NCBI GenBank assembly: GCA_003142095.1
Contig: PLON01000057.1
Coordinates: 1 to 49,442 of the forward strand
DNA: 49,442 bases
Origin: Acidimicrobiaceae bacterium
GTDB lineage: Bacteria > Actinomycetota > Acidimicrobiia > Acidimicrobiales > RAAP-2
Direction: 5' to 3'
Shown here: one piece after another, positions 6,958 to 15,458 of the stretch
Numbering within the stretch: the first letter of the stretch is position 1
How the letters are laid out: each line of letters starts with the position of its first letter
The notes under the pieces: generated by a model
Database searches by the model: none
What the model saw: the letters and a program-made list of their open reading frames with translations, nothing else
What the model was told of the DNA's origin: nothing
Position numbers and translations under genes: made by a program

Positions 6958-8285
6958 CAGCGGGCCAGGTTGATCGCCGCGTTGAGGTCGCGGTTGATGA
7001 TCAGGCCACAGACGTCACACGAGTAACTTCGTTCCGACAGTTTGAGTTCGCTCTTGACCTCACCGCAACTCGAACAAGTCTTGGAGGAAGGAAAGAACCG
7101 GTCGGCCACTCGCACCTCGACGCCGTGCCACTTCGCTTTGTAGAGGATCTGACGAAAGAGTTCTCCCATCGCGGCGTCCGAGACGGATTTAGCCAGGCGG
7201 CGGTTCTTGACCATTCCCGCGACGTTGAGGTCCTCGATCACGTGGACCTGAGCCTTGGTCACCAGAGCGCGTGACGCCTCGTGCGCCCAGTATCGTCGAG
7301 TGTTGGCGACCTTGCGGTGGGTCTTGGCGAGTCGAGCTCGTGCTCGTTGGCGTCCTTTGGACCCCGGTGTGGTTCTGGCCAGGGCCTGGTTGGCCGCCTT
7401 GAGCTTCTGCTGCGCTTCTCTTAATGGTTTCACCCCCTTAAAGCTCTTGAAGGGAACGCCGTTCGCATCAGCCGCGACGGCAAGAGACTTGATTCCCCGA
7501 TCGACCCCGACGGGAATGGCGTGACGAGTAGTGCGACTGCGTTCAGCCTGGTGCAGTTCGGCCGCAACCCCGGTCAGCGAAACGATCCAACGCCCAGCTC
7601 GTTGCGTGAGCGTGGCCGAGTAAATGTGAAAGCGACCGGCGTCAATCATTCGTCGAACCTTGCGGGTGGGGCCAAAAAGCTTAATCGGACCGAATTTGGG
7701 GAGACGAAGGTGTGAGGGATCACTGAAGCGGATGGGCTGGCTCGCGGGAGACTCACCTGCCGTCGCGCGATTGCGAAGCCGAAAAGTCGGAGTTACTTTC
7801 GCTTTTGTCTGGAAACGAGGAAACCCGATGGGCACTCCTCCTCGTTGGCCACGTCGTGACGCCGCGAAGGTCTCGAGTGCTCGGGCCGCGTCGACGCTGG
7901 CGCATTCGAAGACGTCATTCGGCAGTTCGTATCGCCAGGCAAGTCCTCGGGTCCCGTCCTCGTTGACCGGTGAGTCGACCGAGTCGCCATTCTTCCAAGC
8001 GTTGATCTCGTTGATGAAGGAGAAAGCGCTCCAGGACAGCGAAGGGGTTGCGAGTTCGGACGGTTCTTCACTTTCCGAGAGAGCTGCTCGTTCGGCCGAC
8101 CGAACGTCGAGGTTCGCCTTCACCCGAGCTAGGTGGTGGTTCACAGTGAAGCGACGGGCGCCCGCGCACTTGACGAGCAGGATCCTCTGCTCGTCATTCG
8201 GATCAAGGACGAACTGGAATGTAACGGCGCGTGGGAGAACTTGACCTGTGTGCGAGACGAACGTCGTTGCCGGTCGTTGGGCCAT
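6885..8285 (-). CDS. tnpB: TnpB, RNA-guided nuclease of an IS200/IS605-type element
   Basis: 466 residues. An N-terminal wedge/REC part is followed by a complete RuvC site: D262 in GVDRGIKSL, E351 in VIEDLNV and D433 in NRDLNAAINLA. The zinc finger C404/C407/C423/C426 (CSSCG, CDVCG) sits before the last Asp. All catalytic positions are present, so it may be active. There is no TnpA recombinase, making it a solo (IS1341-type) unit that needs another element to move. TnpB nucleases cut at a short motif next to the guide match and favour element retention. It separates the DUF929 operon from the NUDIX gene and abuts an IS5-type stump. ATG 8285 is used, but a hairpin lies just upstream and an internal start is possible. 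Confidence 0.93.
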   Translation of the reverse strand: MAQRPATTFVSHTGQVLPRAVTFQFVLDPNDEQRILLVKCAGARRFTVNHHLARVKANLDVRSAERAALSESEEPSELATPSLSWSAFSFINEINAWKNGDSVDSPVNEDGTRGLAWRYELPNDVFECASVDAARALETFAASRRGQRGGVPIGFPRFQTKAKVTPTFRLRNRATAGESPASQPIRFSDPSHLRLPKFGPIKLFGPTRKVRRMIDAGRFHIYSATLTQRAGRWIVSLTGVAAELHQAERSRTTRHAIPVGVDRGIKSLAVAADANGVPFKSFKGVKPLREAQQKLKAANQALARTTPGSKGRQRARARLAKTHRKVANTRRYWAHEASRALVTKAQVHVIEDLNVAGMVKNRRLAKSVSDAAMGELFRQILYKAKWHGVEVRVADRFFPSSKTCSSCGEVKSELKLSERSYSCDVCGLIINRDLNAAINLARWQPVNGQSGEIQLAPTSASLLSST

Positions 8286-8289
8286 TGAA

Positions 8290-8307
8290 CCTAGTCTTCA
8301 GACGAGG
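8290..8307. repeat. Imperfect hairpin upstream of tnpB, possible left-end palindrome
   Basis: CCTAGTCT pairs with AGACGAGG around a two-base loop with one mismatch. It ends four bases from the tnpB start. IS200/IS605 ends carry subterminal imperfect palindromes, so this may be the left-end recognition structure. Confidence 0.35.
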
Positions 8308-8421
8308 TGTGACACACATGAGGGTCGGGTCCCGAGGGCGATACTGAACTGATGGAAACGGAGTCGCGCCACACAAACGAGTCGGGATGGTGCGACCAAT
8401 GACTACTGCGCTACCCGAATT

Positions 8422-8639
8422 TCCTAGGGACCTCGGCTGACGCCCAGTGTGTGACATGTAGAGCATCGCGTCAACGACGCGTCGAAGGTCACCTCCATAC
8501 TTCGGCCCTCGTTTGGAGGGAATCACGAGAAGAGGTTCCAACAGTACCCACTGGTCGTCGGTCAGATCACTGGAATGGGGCACGACCTGATCGCGCCGGT
8601 CGTTGCTCATGGCGCATTTGCCAAATAGCACACAGCCTC
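8422..8639 (-). pseudogene. IS5-family transposase, N-terminal stump
   Basis: Reading from ATG 8610, about 63 codons look like the first part of IS5-family (DUF4096-type) transposases: SSDLTDDQWVLLEPLL, then KRGPKYGGDLRRVVDAMLY and HTGRQPRSL. After that the frame loses similarity and no DDE catalytic domain follows. The minus-strand sequence GAGGCTGTGTGC at 8628-8639 resembles an IS5-family terminal repeat, so 8639 may be the original element end. The remaining element seems to have been cut off near 8420, on the side where the tnpB element now begins. Confidence 0.6.
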
Positions 8640-8696
8640 TTAGTGGACGCAACTATTGCGATTCATGGCCAGAGTCGACTCGATAAGTTGGCGCCC

Positions 8697-9488
8697 ATGG
8701 CCGAAACTCTTGTTCCTCGCCCTGCGGCCACGGTTTTGACGTTACGTGATGCTCCCAATGGTTACGAGATTCTTATGCTTCGACGCAACGCCCGCAGCGA
8801 ATTCATGGCCGGGGTCTTCGTCTTTCCGGGTGGCGGGCTTGACGACGCCGACGCGGATGCACCGGTGTTCGGCGTGACCGACGAGGTCGCTTCGGCGCGC
8901 CTCGGTCTCCTCGTCGGCGGGCTCGCCTACTACGTGGCGAGCTTGCGCGAGCTGTTCGAAGAGGCGGGCCTCTTAATTGTCTGTGAGGACGAAGGTCGCG
9001 AGATTCGATTCACCACGCCCAGCGACCTGACGAGGCTCGGCGAGTACCGCCGAGCGCTCAACGCTCGTGAGATGACGTTTTCTGAGGTTTTGCGTCGAGA
9101 GAACGTCCGTCTCGATCTGCGTGGGGTCGCGTACCTCGCGCACTGGATAACCCCCGTCGGACCGCCTAGGCGCTACGACACGCGCTTTTTCGCGGCGCTC
9201 GCGCCCGAGGGCCAACCGGCCACGCACGATGCGAACGAGACGGTCGCCGACCGCTGGGTGCGCCCCCTGGACGCTCTTGCGGCCCACGAACGCGGTGAGT
9301 TTGACATGGTGAGGCCCACCATCAGAAACTTGGAAGCGATCTCGCACTTTTTGACCGCTCGCGAGGTAGTGGATTTTGCTCGCGCCCTTGGTCCGGTCAC
9401 GGCGATTGAGCCGCAAATCATCGAGCGCGACGGGGTTCCGGTCATCGTGGTTCCTGGCGACGAGGGATTTAACGACCCGCCAGCCTGA
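8697..9488 (+). CDS. NUDIX hydrolase, NUDT19/CoA-diphosphatase-like
   Basis: 263 residues from ATG 8697 (AETLVPRPAATVLTLRD follows). The Nudix box is split: the glycine part FVFPGGGLDDAD is separated by about 45 residues from the metal-binding RELFEEAGLL, an insertion typical of the NUDT19/RP2 group that hydrolyses acyl-CoA or other nucleoside diphosphate derivatives. The rest (RYDTRFFAALAPEG, then a C-terminal helical part) also fits that group. Substrate cannot be read from sequence. It stands alone, with mobile-element debris upstream and a plus-strand Fe-S gene 80 bases downstream. Confidence 0.85.
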   Translation: MAETLVPRPAATVLTLRDAPNGYEILMLRRNARSEFMAGVFVFPGGGLDDADADAPVFGVTDEVASARLGLLVGGLAYYVASLRELFEEAGLLIVCEDEGREIRFTTPSDLTRLGEYRRALNAREMTFSEVLRRENVRLDLRGVAYLAHWITPVGPPRRYDTRFFAALAPEGQPATHDANETVADRWVRPLDALAAHERGEFDMVRPTIRNLEAISHFLTAREVVDFARALGPVTAIEPQIIERDGVPVIVVPGDEGFNDPPA

Positions 9489-9568
9489 AAGAGCCAATTT
9501 CTGGGGTGTTCATTCGTAAAATCCTTCGCTACCATGGTCGTAGGGATTCCTAAAGGAGCTGAACCGCG

Positions 9569-9934
9569 ATGAGCACCACCAACGTGAATTTGACCGTGAA
9601 AACAACCGGCGCGATCACGCTGACCGACGCCGCCGTGTCGAAGGTCGCCGAGTTAATTAGCGCGGCGGGTGCCGACGAGCCGTTGGCCCTTCGTGTCGCG
9701 GTGAAGTCGGGCGGTTGCTCGGGCTTTAACTACGACATGTACTTCGACTCCGAAGTGGCCGACGACGATATCGTCAACGCCGTCGGTGACGTCAAGGTCG
9801 TGGTGGACCCCGCGAGCGCAGAGCTACTGGTAGGTGCGTCGTTGGACTTCACCGACGGTCTACAAGGTGCGGGTTTTCACATCACGAACCCGAACGCCAC
9901 TCGTACCTGCGGGTGCGGCAACTCCTTTAGTTGA
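9569..9934 (+). CDS. erpA: Iron-sulfur cluster A-type carrier (HesB/IscA/ErpA)
   Basis: 121 residues with the three conserved cysteines: one in KSGGCSGFNYDM and two in the terminal CGCGNSFS. Such proteins receive Fe-S clusters from the SUF/ISC scaffold and pass them to apo-enzymes in the cytoplasm. Start ATG has a strong AAAGGAG site 10 bases upstream. The stop TGA overlaps the TTG of the ridA-type gene. I use erpA for the single-copy actinobacterial type, but IscA/SufA cannot be excluded. No suf genes are nearby. Confidence 0.92.
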   Translation: MSTTNVNLTVKTTGAITLTDAAVSKVAELISAAGADEPLALRVAVKSGGCSGFNYDMYFDSEVADDDIVNAVGDVKVVVDPASAELLVGASLDFTDGLQGAGFHITNPNATRTCGCGNSFS

Positions 9935-10302
9935 CCTCCGTGTCTCCACAGCGTCCGTATTCACCCTGGCGTCGCGCGGGCGACTTCGTGGTCATTTCCG
10001 GTCAGCTGGGCGTGCTGCCCGATCGAGGGACGACGACGTTCGCCGACGGCGGTACCGTCGGCGAACTGCGCCAGGCGCTTACCAACGCCTCGACCGTACT
10101 CGCCGAAGCCGGTGCCACCTTGGGCGACGTTGTGAAGGCGTCGCTGTTCGTGCTCGATATGAGCGACTTCGCCGGCTGCAACGAGGTCTGGCTCGAACAC
10201 TTTCACGATCCCCTGCCCACGCGCACGGCGATCGCGGTGGCGCAACTGCCCTACGGCGCGAACGCGGAAGTCGAACTCTGGGCCTATAAGCCCGAGAGTT
10301 AG
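9931..10302 (+). CDS. ridA: RidA-family deaminase (enamine/imine hydrolase)
   Basis: 123 residues. RidA proteins hydrolyse reactive enamines made by PLP enzymes such as threonine dehydratase. Seen here: YSPWRRAGDFVVISGQLG at the start, the helix GDVVKASLFVLDM, and the catalytic Arg region PLPTRTAIAVAQLPYG. A TTG start overlapping the erpA stop (TTGA) is chosen for coupling; GTG at 9940 is an alternative that removes three residues. The stop overlaps that of the convergent glnR gene in TTAG, leaving no room for a terminator between them. Confidence 0.88.
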   Translation: MTSVSPQRPYSPWRRAGDFVVISGQLGVLPDRGTTTFADGGTVGELRQALTNASTVLAEAGATLGDVVKASLFVLDMSDFAGCNEVWLEHFHDPLPTRTAIAVAQLPYGANAEVELWAYKPES

Positions 10303-10994
10303 TCGGTGACCTCGTTCGAGGTCCCGAACTTGTAACCGACCGAGCGCACCGTTTGAATCAGGTGCGCGTACTCCTCACCTAATTTCGCGCGTAGGCGCCG
10401 CACGTGCACGTCGACGGTGCGCGCACCTCCGTAGTATTCGTAGCCCCAGACCCGACTCAGGAGCGTCGCGCGCGTAAAGACGCGGTTCGGGTTGGTTGCG
10501 AGAAAGCGCAGTAGCTCGTACTCCATGTAGGTGAGGTCCATGACGCGTCCGGCGATGGACGCCTGGTACGTCTCTAAGTTCATCGACAGTTCGGCGTGTT
10601 CGATGCGCGGGGCGACACTCTCGTTGCCGGCCCGGCGCAGGCGGTGGCGTAGGCGCGTCGCGAGTTCGCTCACGTCGTAGGGGCCCACCACGAAGTCGTC
10701 GAAGAGATCTTCACGGAACGTGAGGTCGTCGAGTTGGTAGTGATCGAGGAGCAAGATGATTGGTCCGACGCCACGCTCGCGCTGGCGTAACTGTCGACAG
10801 AGGCTCATGGCCTCACTGAAGGGGAGTGCCGCCGCATTGATGACGGCGCCCGAGAAGCCGTCGGTGGGCTCTAAGGCCGCGATCTCGTTCAGTCGCGCCG
10901 ACGCCGCAATCGCGGGAGTTACACCCGTCACGTCAAAGGCTTTGCGCACCGGCCCTTCGCACGAGGGCACGCAGAGGACGACGTCGATACTCAC
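10299..10994 (-). CDS. glnR: GlnR-like OmpR-family nitrogen regulator
   Basis: 231 residues. The N-terminal half is a receiver-like fold without a clear phospho-acceptor Asp pocket, as in the orphan regulator GlnR, which works without phosphorylation. The winged-helix half is strongly GlnR/PhoB-like: MDLTYMEYELLRFLATNP, RVFTRATLLSRVWGYEYYGG and RTVDVHVRRLRAKLG. The GTG start overlaps the stop of the upstream glutamine synthetase (GTGA), so regulator and enzyme are made together. GlnR controls nitrogen assimilation genes in actinobacteria. A longer frame to 11081 lies inside glnA and is rejected. No GlnR box could be identified with confidence. Confidence 0.85.
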   Translation of the reverse strand: MSIDVVLCVPSCEGPVRKAFDVTGVTPAIAASARLNEIAALEPTDGFSGAVINAAALPFSEAMSLCRQLRQRERGVGPIILLLDHYQLDDLTFREDLFDDFVVGPYDVSELATRLRHRLRRAGNESVAPRIEHAELSMNLETYQASIAGRVMDLTYMEYELLRFLATNPNRVFTRATLLSRVWGYEYYGGARTVDVHVRRLRAKLGEEYAHLIQTVRSVGYKFGTSNEVTD

Positions 10995-12289
10995 AGCAAG
11001 GGAAGATAACGCTCGAGTTCGAAGGCCGTGACTTGCGTGCGGTAGGCGTCCCACTCCGCGCGCTTGTTGCGTAAGAACCACTCGACGAGGTGGCTACCGA
11101 GCGTCTCGTGCAGCAACGTCGACTTCTCCATCAAGTTGAGGGCTTCGGCGAGGGACTGAGGCAGTGCGGCGGTGCGCTCACCTTCTTTGGGCAGTTCGTA
11201 GTTGCCCACGACGCCGCGCAGCCCGGCCGCCAGGATGACGGCGAAGGCGAGATAGGGATTGGCCGCGGAGTCGGGTGAGCGGTATTCGACGCGTGTTGAG
11301 TCGATGCGACCGGGTTTCACTGACGGCACACGCACGAGGGCGGCCGAGTCGTAGCGCGCCCACTCGGCGCCCACCGGGGCTTCGACGCCGGGTACGAGTC
11401 GCTTGTAGGAATTGACCCACTGATTGGTCACGGCCGTGATCTCGGGCGCGTGGCGCACGAGGCCCGCGATGAACTTTGTCGCGAGGTCACTCAGTCCGTA
11501 GGTGTGCTCGCCAATGAAGGCGTTCTTGTCGTCGCGCCAGAGTGACACGTGCGTGTGCATGCCCGACCCCTGTACGCCGACAAGGGGCTTGGGCATAAAG
11601 CTCGCGGCAACGCCCTCCTGGCGCGCGAGCTCTTTCACCACGTGGCGAAGTGACATCACGGTGTCGGCCATGGTGAGAGCGTCGGTGTAGCGCAGATCGA
11701 TTTCGTGCTGGCCCGGGGCGTCTTCGTGCTGCGCGTGCTCGACGCCGATGCCCATCTCTTCGAGGGTGAGGACCGTGCGACGACGCAGTTGGCTCGCGGT
11801 GTCGTCCGGTGTGAGATCGAAGTAGCTGCCTCGATCGATCGGCACCGGGACGCTCGCCGGGTTGAGGTCGTTGAAATAGAAGTACTCGATCTCGGGCGCG
11901 ACGAAGAAGGTGTAACCCTGACTGAGAGCGCCGTCGAGCACGCGACGAAGCTGTTGGCGCGGGCATCCTTCAAAGGCCGTGCCGTCGATGTTGACAATGT
12001 CGCAAAAGACCCGAGCGATTCCTTCGCCTTGTTGGTACCACGGGAGCAGTTGAAAGGTCGTGAGATCGGGCTTGGCGAGGAGGTCGGACTCGGTGGTACG
12101 CGAGAAGCCATCAATGGCGCTGCCGTCGAAGGTCATGCCCTGGTCGAGGGCGTCCTCCAATTCGGCGGGGGTGACGTGAAAGGCTTTGTGGCGACCGAGA
12201 ACGTCCGTGAACCAGAGTTGCACAAAGCGCACGCCGCGCTCTTCCACGGTTCGCAGCACGTACTGCGCCTGACTTTGCATGCCGCCCAT
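10991..12289 (-). CDS. glnA: Glutamine synthetase, type I
   Basis: 432 residues. It makes glutamine from glutamate, ammonia and ATP in a dodecamer. Conserved pieces: MTFDGSAIDGFSR, the ATP/metal motif APEIEYFYF, MPKPLVGVQGSGMHTH, NQWVNSYKRLVPG, and RVEYRSPDSAANPYLAF. A Tyr in NYELP lies where the adenylylated Tyr of the beta subtype occurs, but the length is nearer the alpha/GlnA2-4 types, so regulation is open. ATG 12289 is chosen because AGAGGAAAG precedes it. It is followed with overlap by glnR and lies behind a GSII gene on the same strand. Two different synthetases side by side suggest use under different nitrogen states. Confidence 0.92.
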   Translation of the reverse strand: MGGMQSQAQYVLRTVEERGVRFVQLWFTDVLGRHKAFHVTPAELEDALDQGMTFDGSAIDGFSRTTESDLLAKPDLTTFQLLPWYQQGEGIARVFCDIVNIDGTAFEGCPRQQLRRVLDGALSQGYTFFVAPEIEYFYFNDLNPASVPVPIDRGSYFDLTPDDTASQLRRRTVLTLEEMGIGVEHAQHEDAPGQHEIDLRYTDALTMADTVMSLRHVVKELARQEGVAASFMPKPLVGVQGSGMHTHVSLWRDDKNAFIGEHTYGLSDLATKFIAGLVRHAPEITAVTNQWVNSYKRLVPGVEAPVGAEWARYDSAALVRVPSVKPGRIDSTRVEYRSPDSAANPYLAFAVILAAGLRGVVGNYELPKEGERTAALPQSLAEALNLMEKSTLLHETLGSHLVEWFLRNKRAEWDAYRTQVTAFELERYLPLL

Positions 12290-12331
12290 TCTCGCACTTT
12301 CCTCTAGAGACCCCAATTTGGGGGTAAATCA

Positions 12332-12363
12332 AGAAGGCCCGCCACTATCTCGGCGGGCCTTCT
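12332..12363 (-). terminator. Rho-independent terminator after glnII
   Basis: AGAAGGCCCGCC and GGCGGGCCTTCT form a perfect 12-bp stem around an 8-base loop. On the minus strand it is followed by CTTCTTGATTT, a weak T-rich tail. It lies just past the GSII stop and ahead of glnA, so it should separate the two synthetase transcripts. Confidence 0.8.
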
Positions 12364-12395
12364 GATACTTCGGGGGGTTGAACTTCGAGCGGTCG

Positions 12396-13514
12396 CTACC
12401 TCGCGACGGCCCTCTTCGCGGCTTTCTTTGTGGTCGCCTTCTTTGCCGCCACCTTCGTCTTGGATGCCTTCTTCGTTGCTACCTTCTTCACGGCCTTTTT
12501 GACCGCGGTCGCTTTCGCAGCGCCGCAGATGGTTTCAACGATGAGGGCCGACACGACGTAGGGGTCGATGTTGGCGTTCGGACGGCGATCCTCGAGGTAA
12601 CCGCGCTTCGCGCTCGCCACGGCGGCTGGAATGCGCACCGACGCGCCACGGTTCGAGACGCCGTAGGAAAACTTGTTGTAGGGCGCCGTCTCGTGCGCGC
12701 CGGTGAGGCGGTCTTCGATGCCCTCGCCGTACGCCGCGATGTGCTCATTGACTCGTGTGCCCAGTGCTTCGCATCCCGCGATGATCGCGTCCCAACCACC
12801 GACCGCGCGCGTCTGCTTAGTGGAGAAGTTCGTGTGCGCACCGGCTCCGTTCCAGTCACCCTTGATGGGCTTGGCCGCGTAGCTCACGTCAACCTCGAAC
12901 TCCTCGGCGATGCGCTCAAGGATCCAGCGCGCCGTCCAGAGATGGTCACCAATGGCGACGGGGTCCAGAATGCCGACCTGGAACTCCCATTGACCCATCA
13001 TCACTTCGGCGTTGGTGCCTTCGATACCGATGCCGGCGCGCTGACAGGCGAGAGTGTGGGCTTCGACGATGTCGCGACCGGGCATCTTGTCGCCGCCGAC
13101 GCCGCAGTAGTACGGGCCCTGCGGTGCGGGGAAACCTTCTTCGGGCCAGCCGTACGGTCGGCCTTCCTGGAAGAAGGTGTACTCCTGTTCAATGCCGAAC
13201 ATCGGCTCGAAGCTCGCGAATTTCTTTGCGACCTCAACGGCGTGCGCGCGTTTGTTCGTCGGGTGGGGGGTCATGTCGGGAAGCAGCACTTCGCACATCA
13301 CCAGCACGTCTTTCGCGCCGCGCAGCGGGTCGGGACAGATGAAGACGGGCTGAAGGACACAGTCCGAATGATGGCCAGTCGCCTGGTTCGTACTCGAACC
13401 GTCGAAGCCCCAGACGGGAGGCTTCTTGCCATTGGCGACGATTTTGGTCTTGCTCCGAAGCTTGCGAGTTGGCTCGCTTCCGTCTATCCAGATGTATTCA
13501 GCCTGATACGACAA
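12396..13514 (-). CDS. glnII: Glutamine synthetase, type II, with histone-like Lys/Ala tail
   Basis: 372 residues. The core to about residue 330 is an ordinary eukaryotic-type GSII: EYIWIDGSEP near the start, VWGFDGSSTNQATGHHSD, FGIEQEYTFF, GQWEFQVG, KGDWNGAGAHTNFST and NRGASVRIP. Residues 331-372 are an added basic tail of VKK/ATKK/AAKK units with 14 Lys, 2 Arg and no acidic residue, like the C-termini of histone H1-type proteins. GSII enzymes I know of end near residue 340-350. The start is TTG, fixed by AAGGAG eight bases upstream and the family N-terminus. The gene is divergent from nadE. Confidence 0.92.
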   Translation of the reverse strand: MSYQAEYIWIDGSEPTRKLRSKTKIVANGKKPPVWGFDGSSTNQATGHHSDCVLQPVFICPDPLRGAKDVLVMCEVLLPDMTPHPTNKRAHAVEVAKKFASFEPMFGIEQEYTFFQEGRPYGWPEEGFPAPQGPYYCGVGGDKMPGRDIVEAHTLACQRAGIGIEGTNAEVMMGQWEFQVGILDPVAIGDHLWTARWILERIAEEFEVDVSYAAKPIKGDWNGAGAHTNFSTKQTRAVGGWDAIIAGCEALGTRVNEHIAAYGEGIEDRLTGAHETAPYNKFSYGVSNRGASVRIPAAVASAKRGYLEDRRPNANIDPYVVSALIVETICGAAKATAVKKAVKKVATKKASKTKVAAKKATTKKAAKRAVAR

Positions 13515-13688
13515 CGATGCTCCTTAGGTCTGTCGTCACGCGCTCGCGCGACTACTTCCAGTCTGATGGCTTGACGGCGGGCTAAACCCCGAGTTCTGTT
13601 AATGGCGTGTGAACCTTTCGACGTTGAGAGTTACTCCGCTCCCAATTCGCCCCTAGGCGACGAGAAGTTACGCCATTAGGCTCCAAGC

Positions 13689-15458
13689 GTGGCCACGCTG
13701 CGACTCGCTCTTGCCCAGATGAATGCGGTCGTGGGCGGCTTCTCCCAGAACGTCGAGACTCTCGGCCGCTTTCGCGCGCAAGCCGCCCTCGCCGGTGCCC
13801 ATCTCGTGGTGACGCCGGAACTCTCATTGATCGGCTACCCACCGGAAGACCTTCTGTTGAAGGAAGGTTTCATCGAGGCCAGCGCTCAGGCACTTTTGGA
13901 TCTCGCGAAAGCCGACAATCTTCCCCCAATACTCGTGGGCACCGTTGTTCCCGAGGGAACCTACGGGGTGAAACTGGCGCCCGCGAGCGATGGTCGCGAC
14001 GCGAGCAACCTCCTTGAGGGACCGCGACGAATCCACGTGGCGAACGTACTGGTTGCGCTGGGTGACGAAGGCGTGGTCGCGGCGGCGAGCAAGCGACTAC
14101 TGCCGAACTACGACGTCTTTGACGAGCGACGCTACTTTGACCCCGGCGTTGGCCCGCAGGCGATCATCAACGTGAACGGCATCGCCGTTGGGATGTTGGT
14201 CTGCGAAGACGTGTGGACGAGCGCGGGACCGGCCGCTGAGCTCGTGGCCGAGGGTGCGACGTTGCTCGTCGTCGCGAACGCTTCGCCGTACGCGCGGGGC
14301 CGGCGCGAAGAGCGTGAAGCCATGTTGTGCGAGCGTGCTCGCGAGACGAACTGCGCGATCGCCTACGTGAATCTCGTTGGCGGACAGGACGAACTGGTCT
14401 TCGACGGCCAGAGTTTTGCGGTGAACGCAGAGGGCCACGTTGTGGCGCGCGCGAGCGCCTTTAGTGAAGAACTGCTGCTCTGTGAGCTTGACGCCCCCGA
14501 GTCGAGCGCCGGGGTCACGGTGGTGGCCGACTACGTGCGCGACGAGACGCGCGCTCGCGCGGCCACGGTCAATCGGCTCGAAGCGCCGCTCGACTCGCAT
14601 CAGGAGATCTACGACGCGCTCGTCATGGGTACGCGCGACTACTTACGCAAGAACGGTTTTGGCGAAGCCATCGTGGCGCTGTCGGGGGGCATTGATTCCT
14701 CGCTCGTCGCGGCGATCGCCGTCGACGCCGTCGGCGCGCGTGCGGTGCGCGGTTTCGCGATGCCGAGTCGCTTCTCGTCCGATCTTTCGCTCGAGGACGC
14801 GAGCGAGTTGTGTGTTCGCCTCGATGTCGAACTCGTGGGAATACCGATCGAGGATCTTCATCGAACCTTTGCCCTGTCGCTGGCCCCGGTGCTGGGCGAC
14901 GAACCCGAAGGACTCACGGACGAGAATCTCCAGTCACGTATCCGCGGCGTCTTGATGATGGCGATCTCGAACGCGACCGGCGCGATCGTGCTCACGACGG
15001 GCAACAAGTCCGAGATGGCGGTCGGCTATTCAACCTTGTACGGCGACTCCGCCGGGGGCTTCGCGGTCATTAAGGACGTGCCCAAGACTCTCGTCTACGA
15101 GCTCTGTCGCTACCGAAATGAACTGGCGCGTCGCGACGGCGACCCCGAGCCGATTCCCGAGTCGGTGCTGGAGAAGGCGCCCTCGGCAGAACTGCGACCC
15201 GACCAACGCGACGACCAGTCGTTGCCGCCCTACGACGTGCTCGACCCGCTGCTCGAGCTCTACGTGGAAGACGACGCGACGGCCGAGGAGATCATCGCTC
15301 TGGGTTACGACCGCGCGCTCGTCACACGCATTACCCGGCTCGTCGATCGCAGCGAGTACAAGCGGCGTCAAACGCCGCCGGGGGTTCGTATTTCCAAAAA
15401 GGCCTTCGGGCGCGATCGACGCATGCCGATCACCAACGCCTTTCGTCCTGAAGCCTGA
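13689..15458 (+). CDS. nadE: Glutamine-dependent NAD+ synthetase
   Basis: 589 residues, two domains. The N-terminal CN-hydrolase glutaminase (1 to about 270) has the Glu-Lys-Cys triad in TPELSLIGYP, SKRLLPNYDVFDE and LVCEDVW. The C-terminal synthetase has the ATP pyrophosphatase loop ALSGGIDSSL and TTGNKSEMAVGYSTLYGD. It converts deamido-NAD to NAD+ with glutamine nitrogen, which fits its place next to two glutamine synthetases. GTG start at the family N-terminus (ATLRLALAQMN). Shorter than the ~680-residue mycobacterial type, closer to the proteobacterial form. The stop overlaps the next ORF by one base. Confidence 0.95.
   Translation: MATLRLALAQMNAVVGGFSQNVETLGRFRAQAALAGAHLVVTPELSLIGYPPEDLLLKEGFIEASAQALLDLAKADNLPPILVGTVVPEGTYGVKLAPASDGRDASNLLEGPRRIHVANVLVALGDEGVVAAASKRLLPNYDVFDERRYFDPGVGPQAIINVNGIAVGMLVCEDVWTSAGPAAELVAEGATLLVVANASPYARGRREEREAMLCERARETNCAIAYVNLVGGQDELVFDGQSFAVNAEGHVVARASAFSEELLLCELDAPESSAGVTVVADYVRDETRARAATVNRLEAPLDSHQEIYDALVMGTRDYLRKNGFGEAIVALSGGIDSSLVAAIAVDAVGARAVRGFAMPSRFSSDLSLEDASELCVRLDVELVGIPIEDLHRTFALSLAPVLGDEPEGLTDENLQSRIRGVLMMAISNATGAIVLTTGNKSEMAVGYSTLYGDSAGGFAVIKDVPKTLVYELCRYRNELARRDGDPEPIPESVLEKAPSAELRPDQRDDQSLPPYDVLDPLLELYVEDDATAEEIIALGYDRALVTRITRLVDRSEYKRRQTPPGVRISKKAFGRDRRMPITNAFRPEA

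Noticed and set aside
12378-13574. 398-residue plus-strand frame opposite glnII
   Set aside because: It is the antisense image of a clear glutamine synthetase and lacks any recognisable domain.
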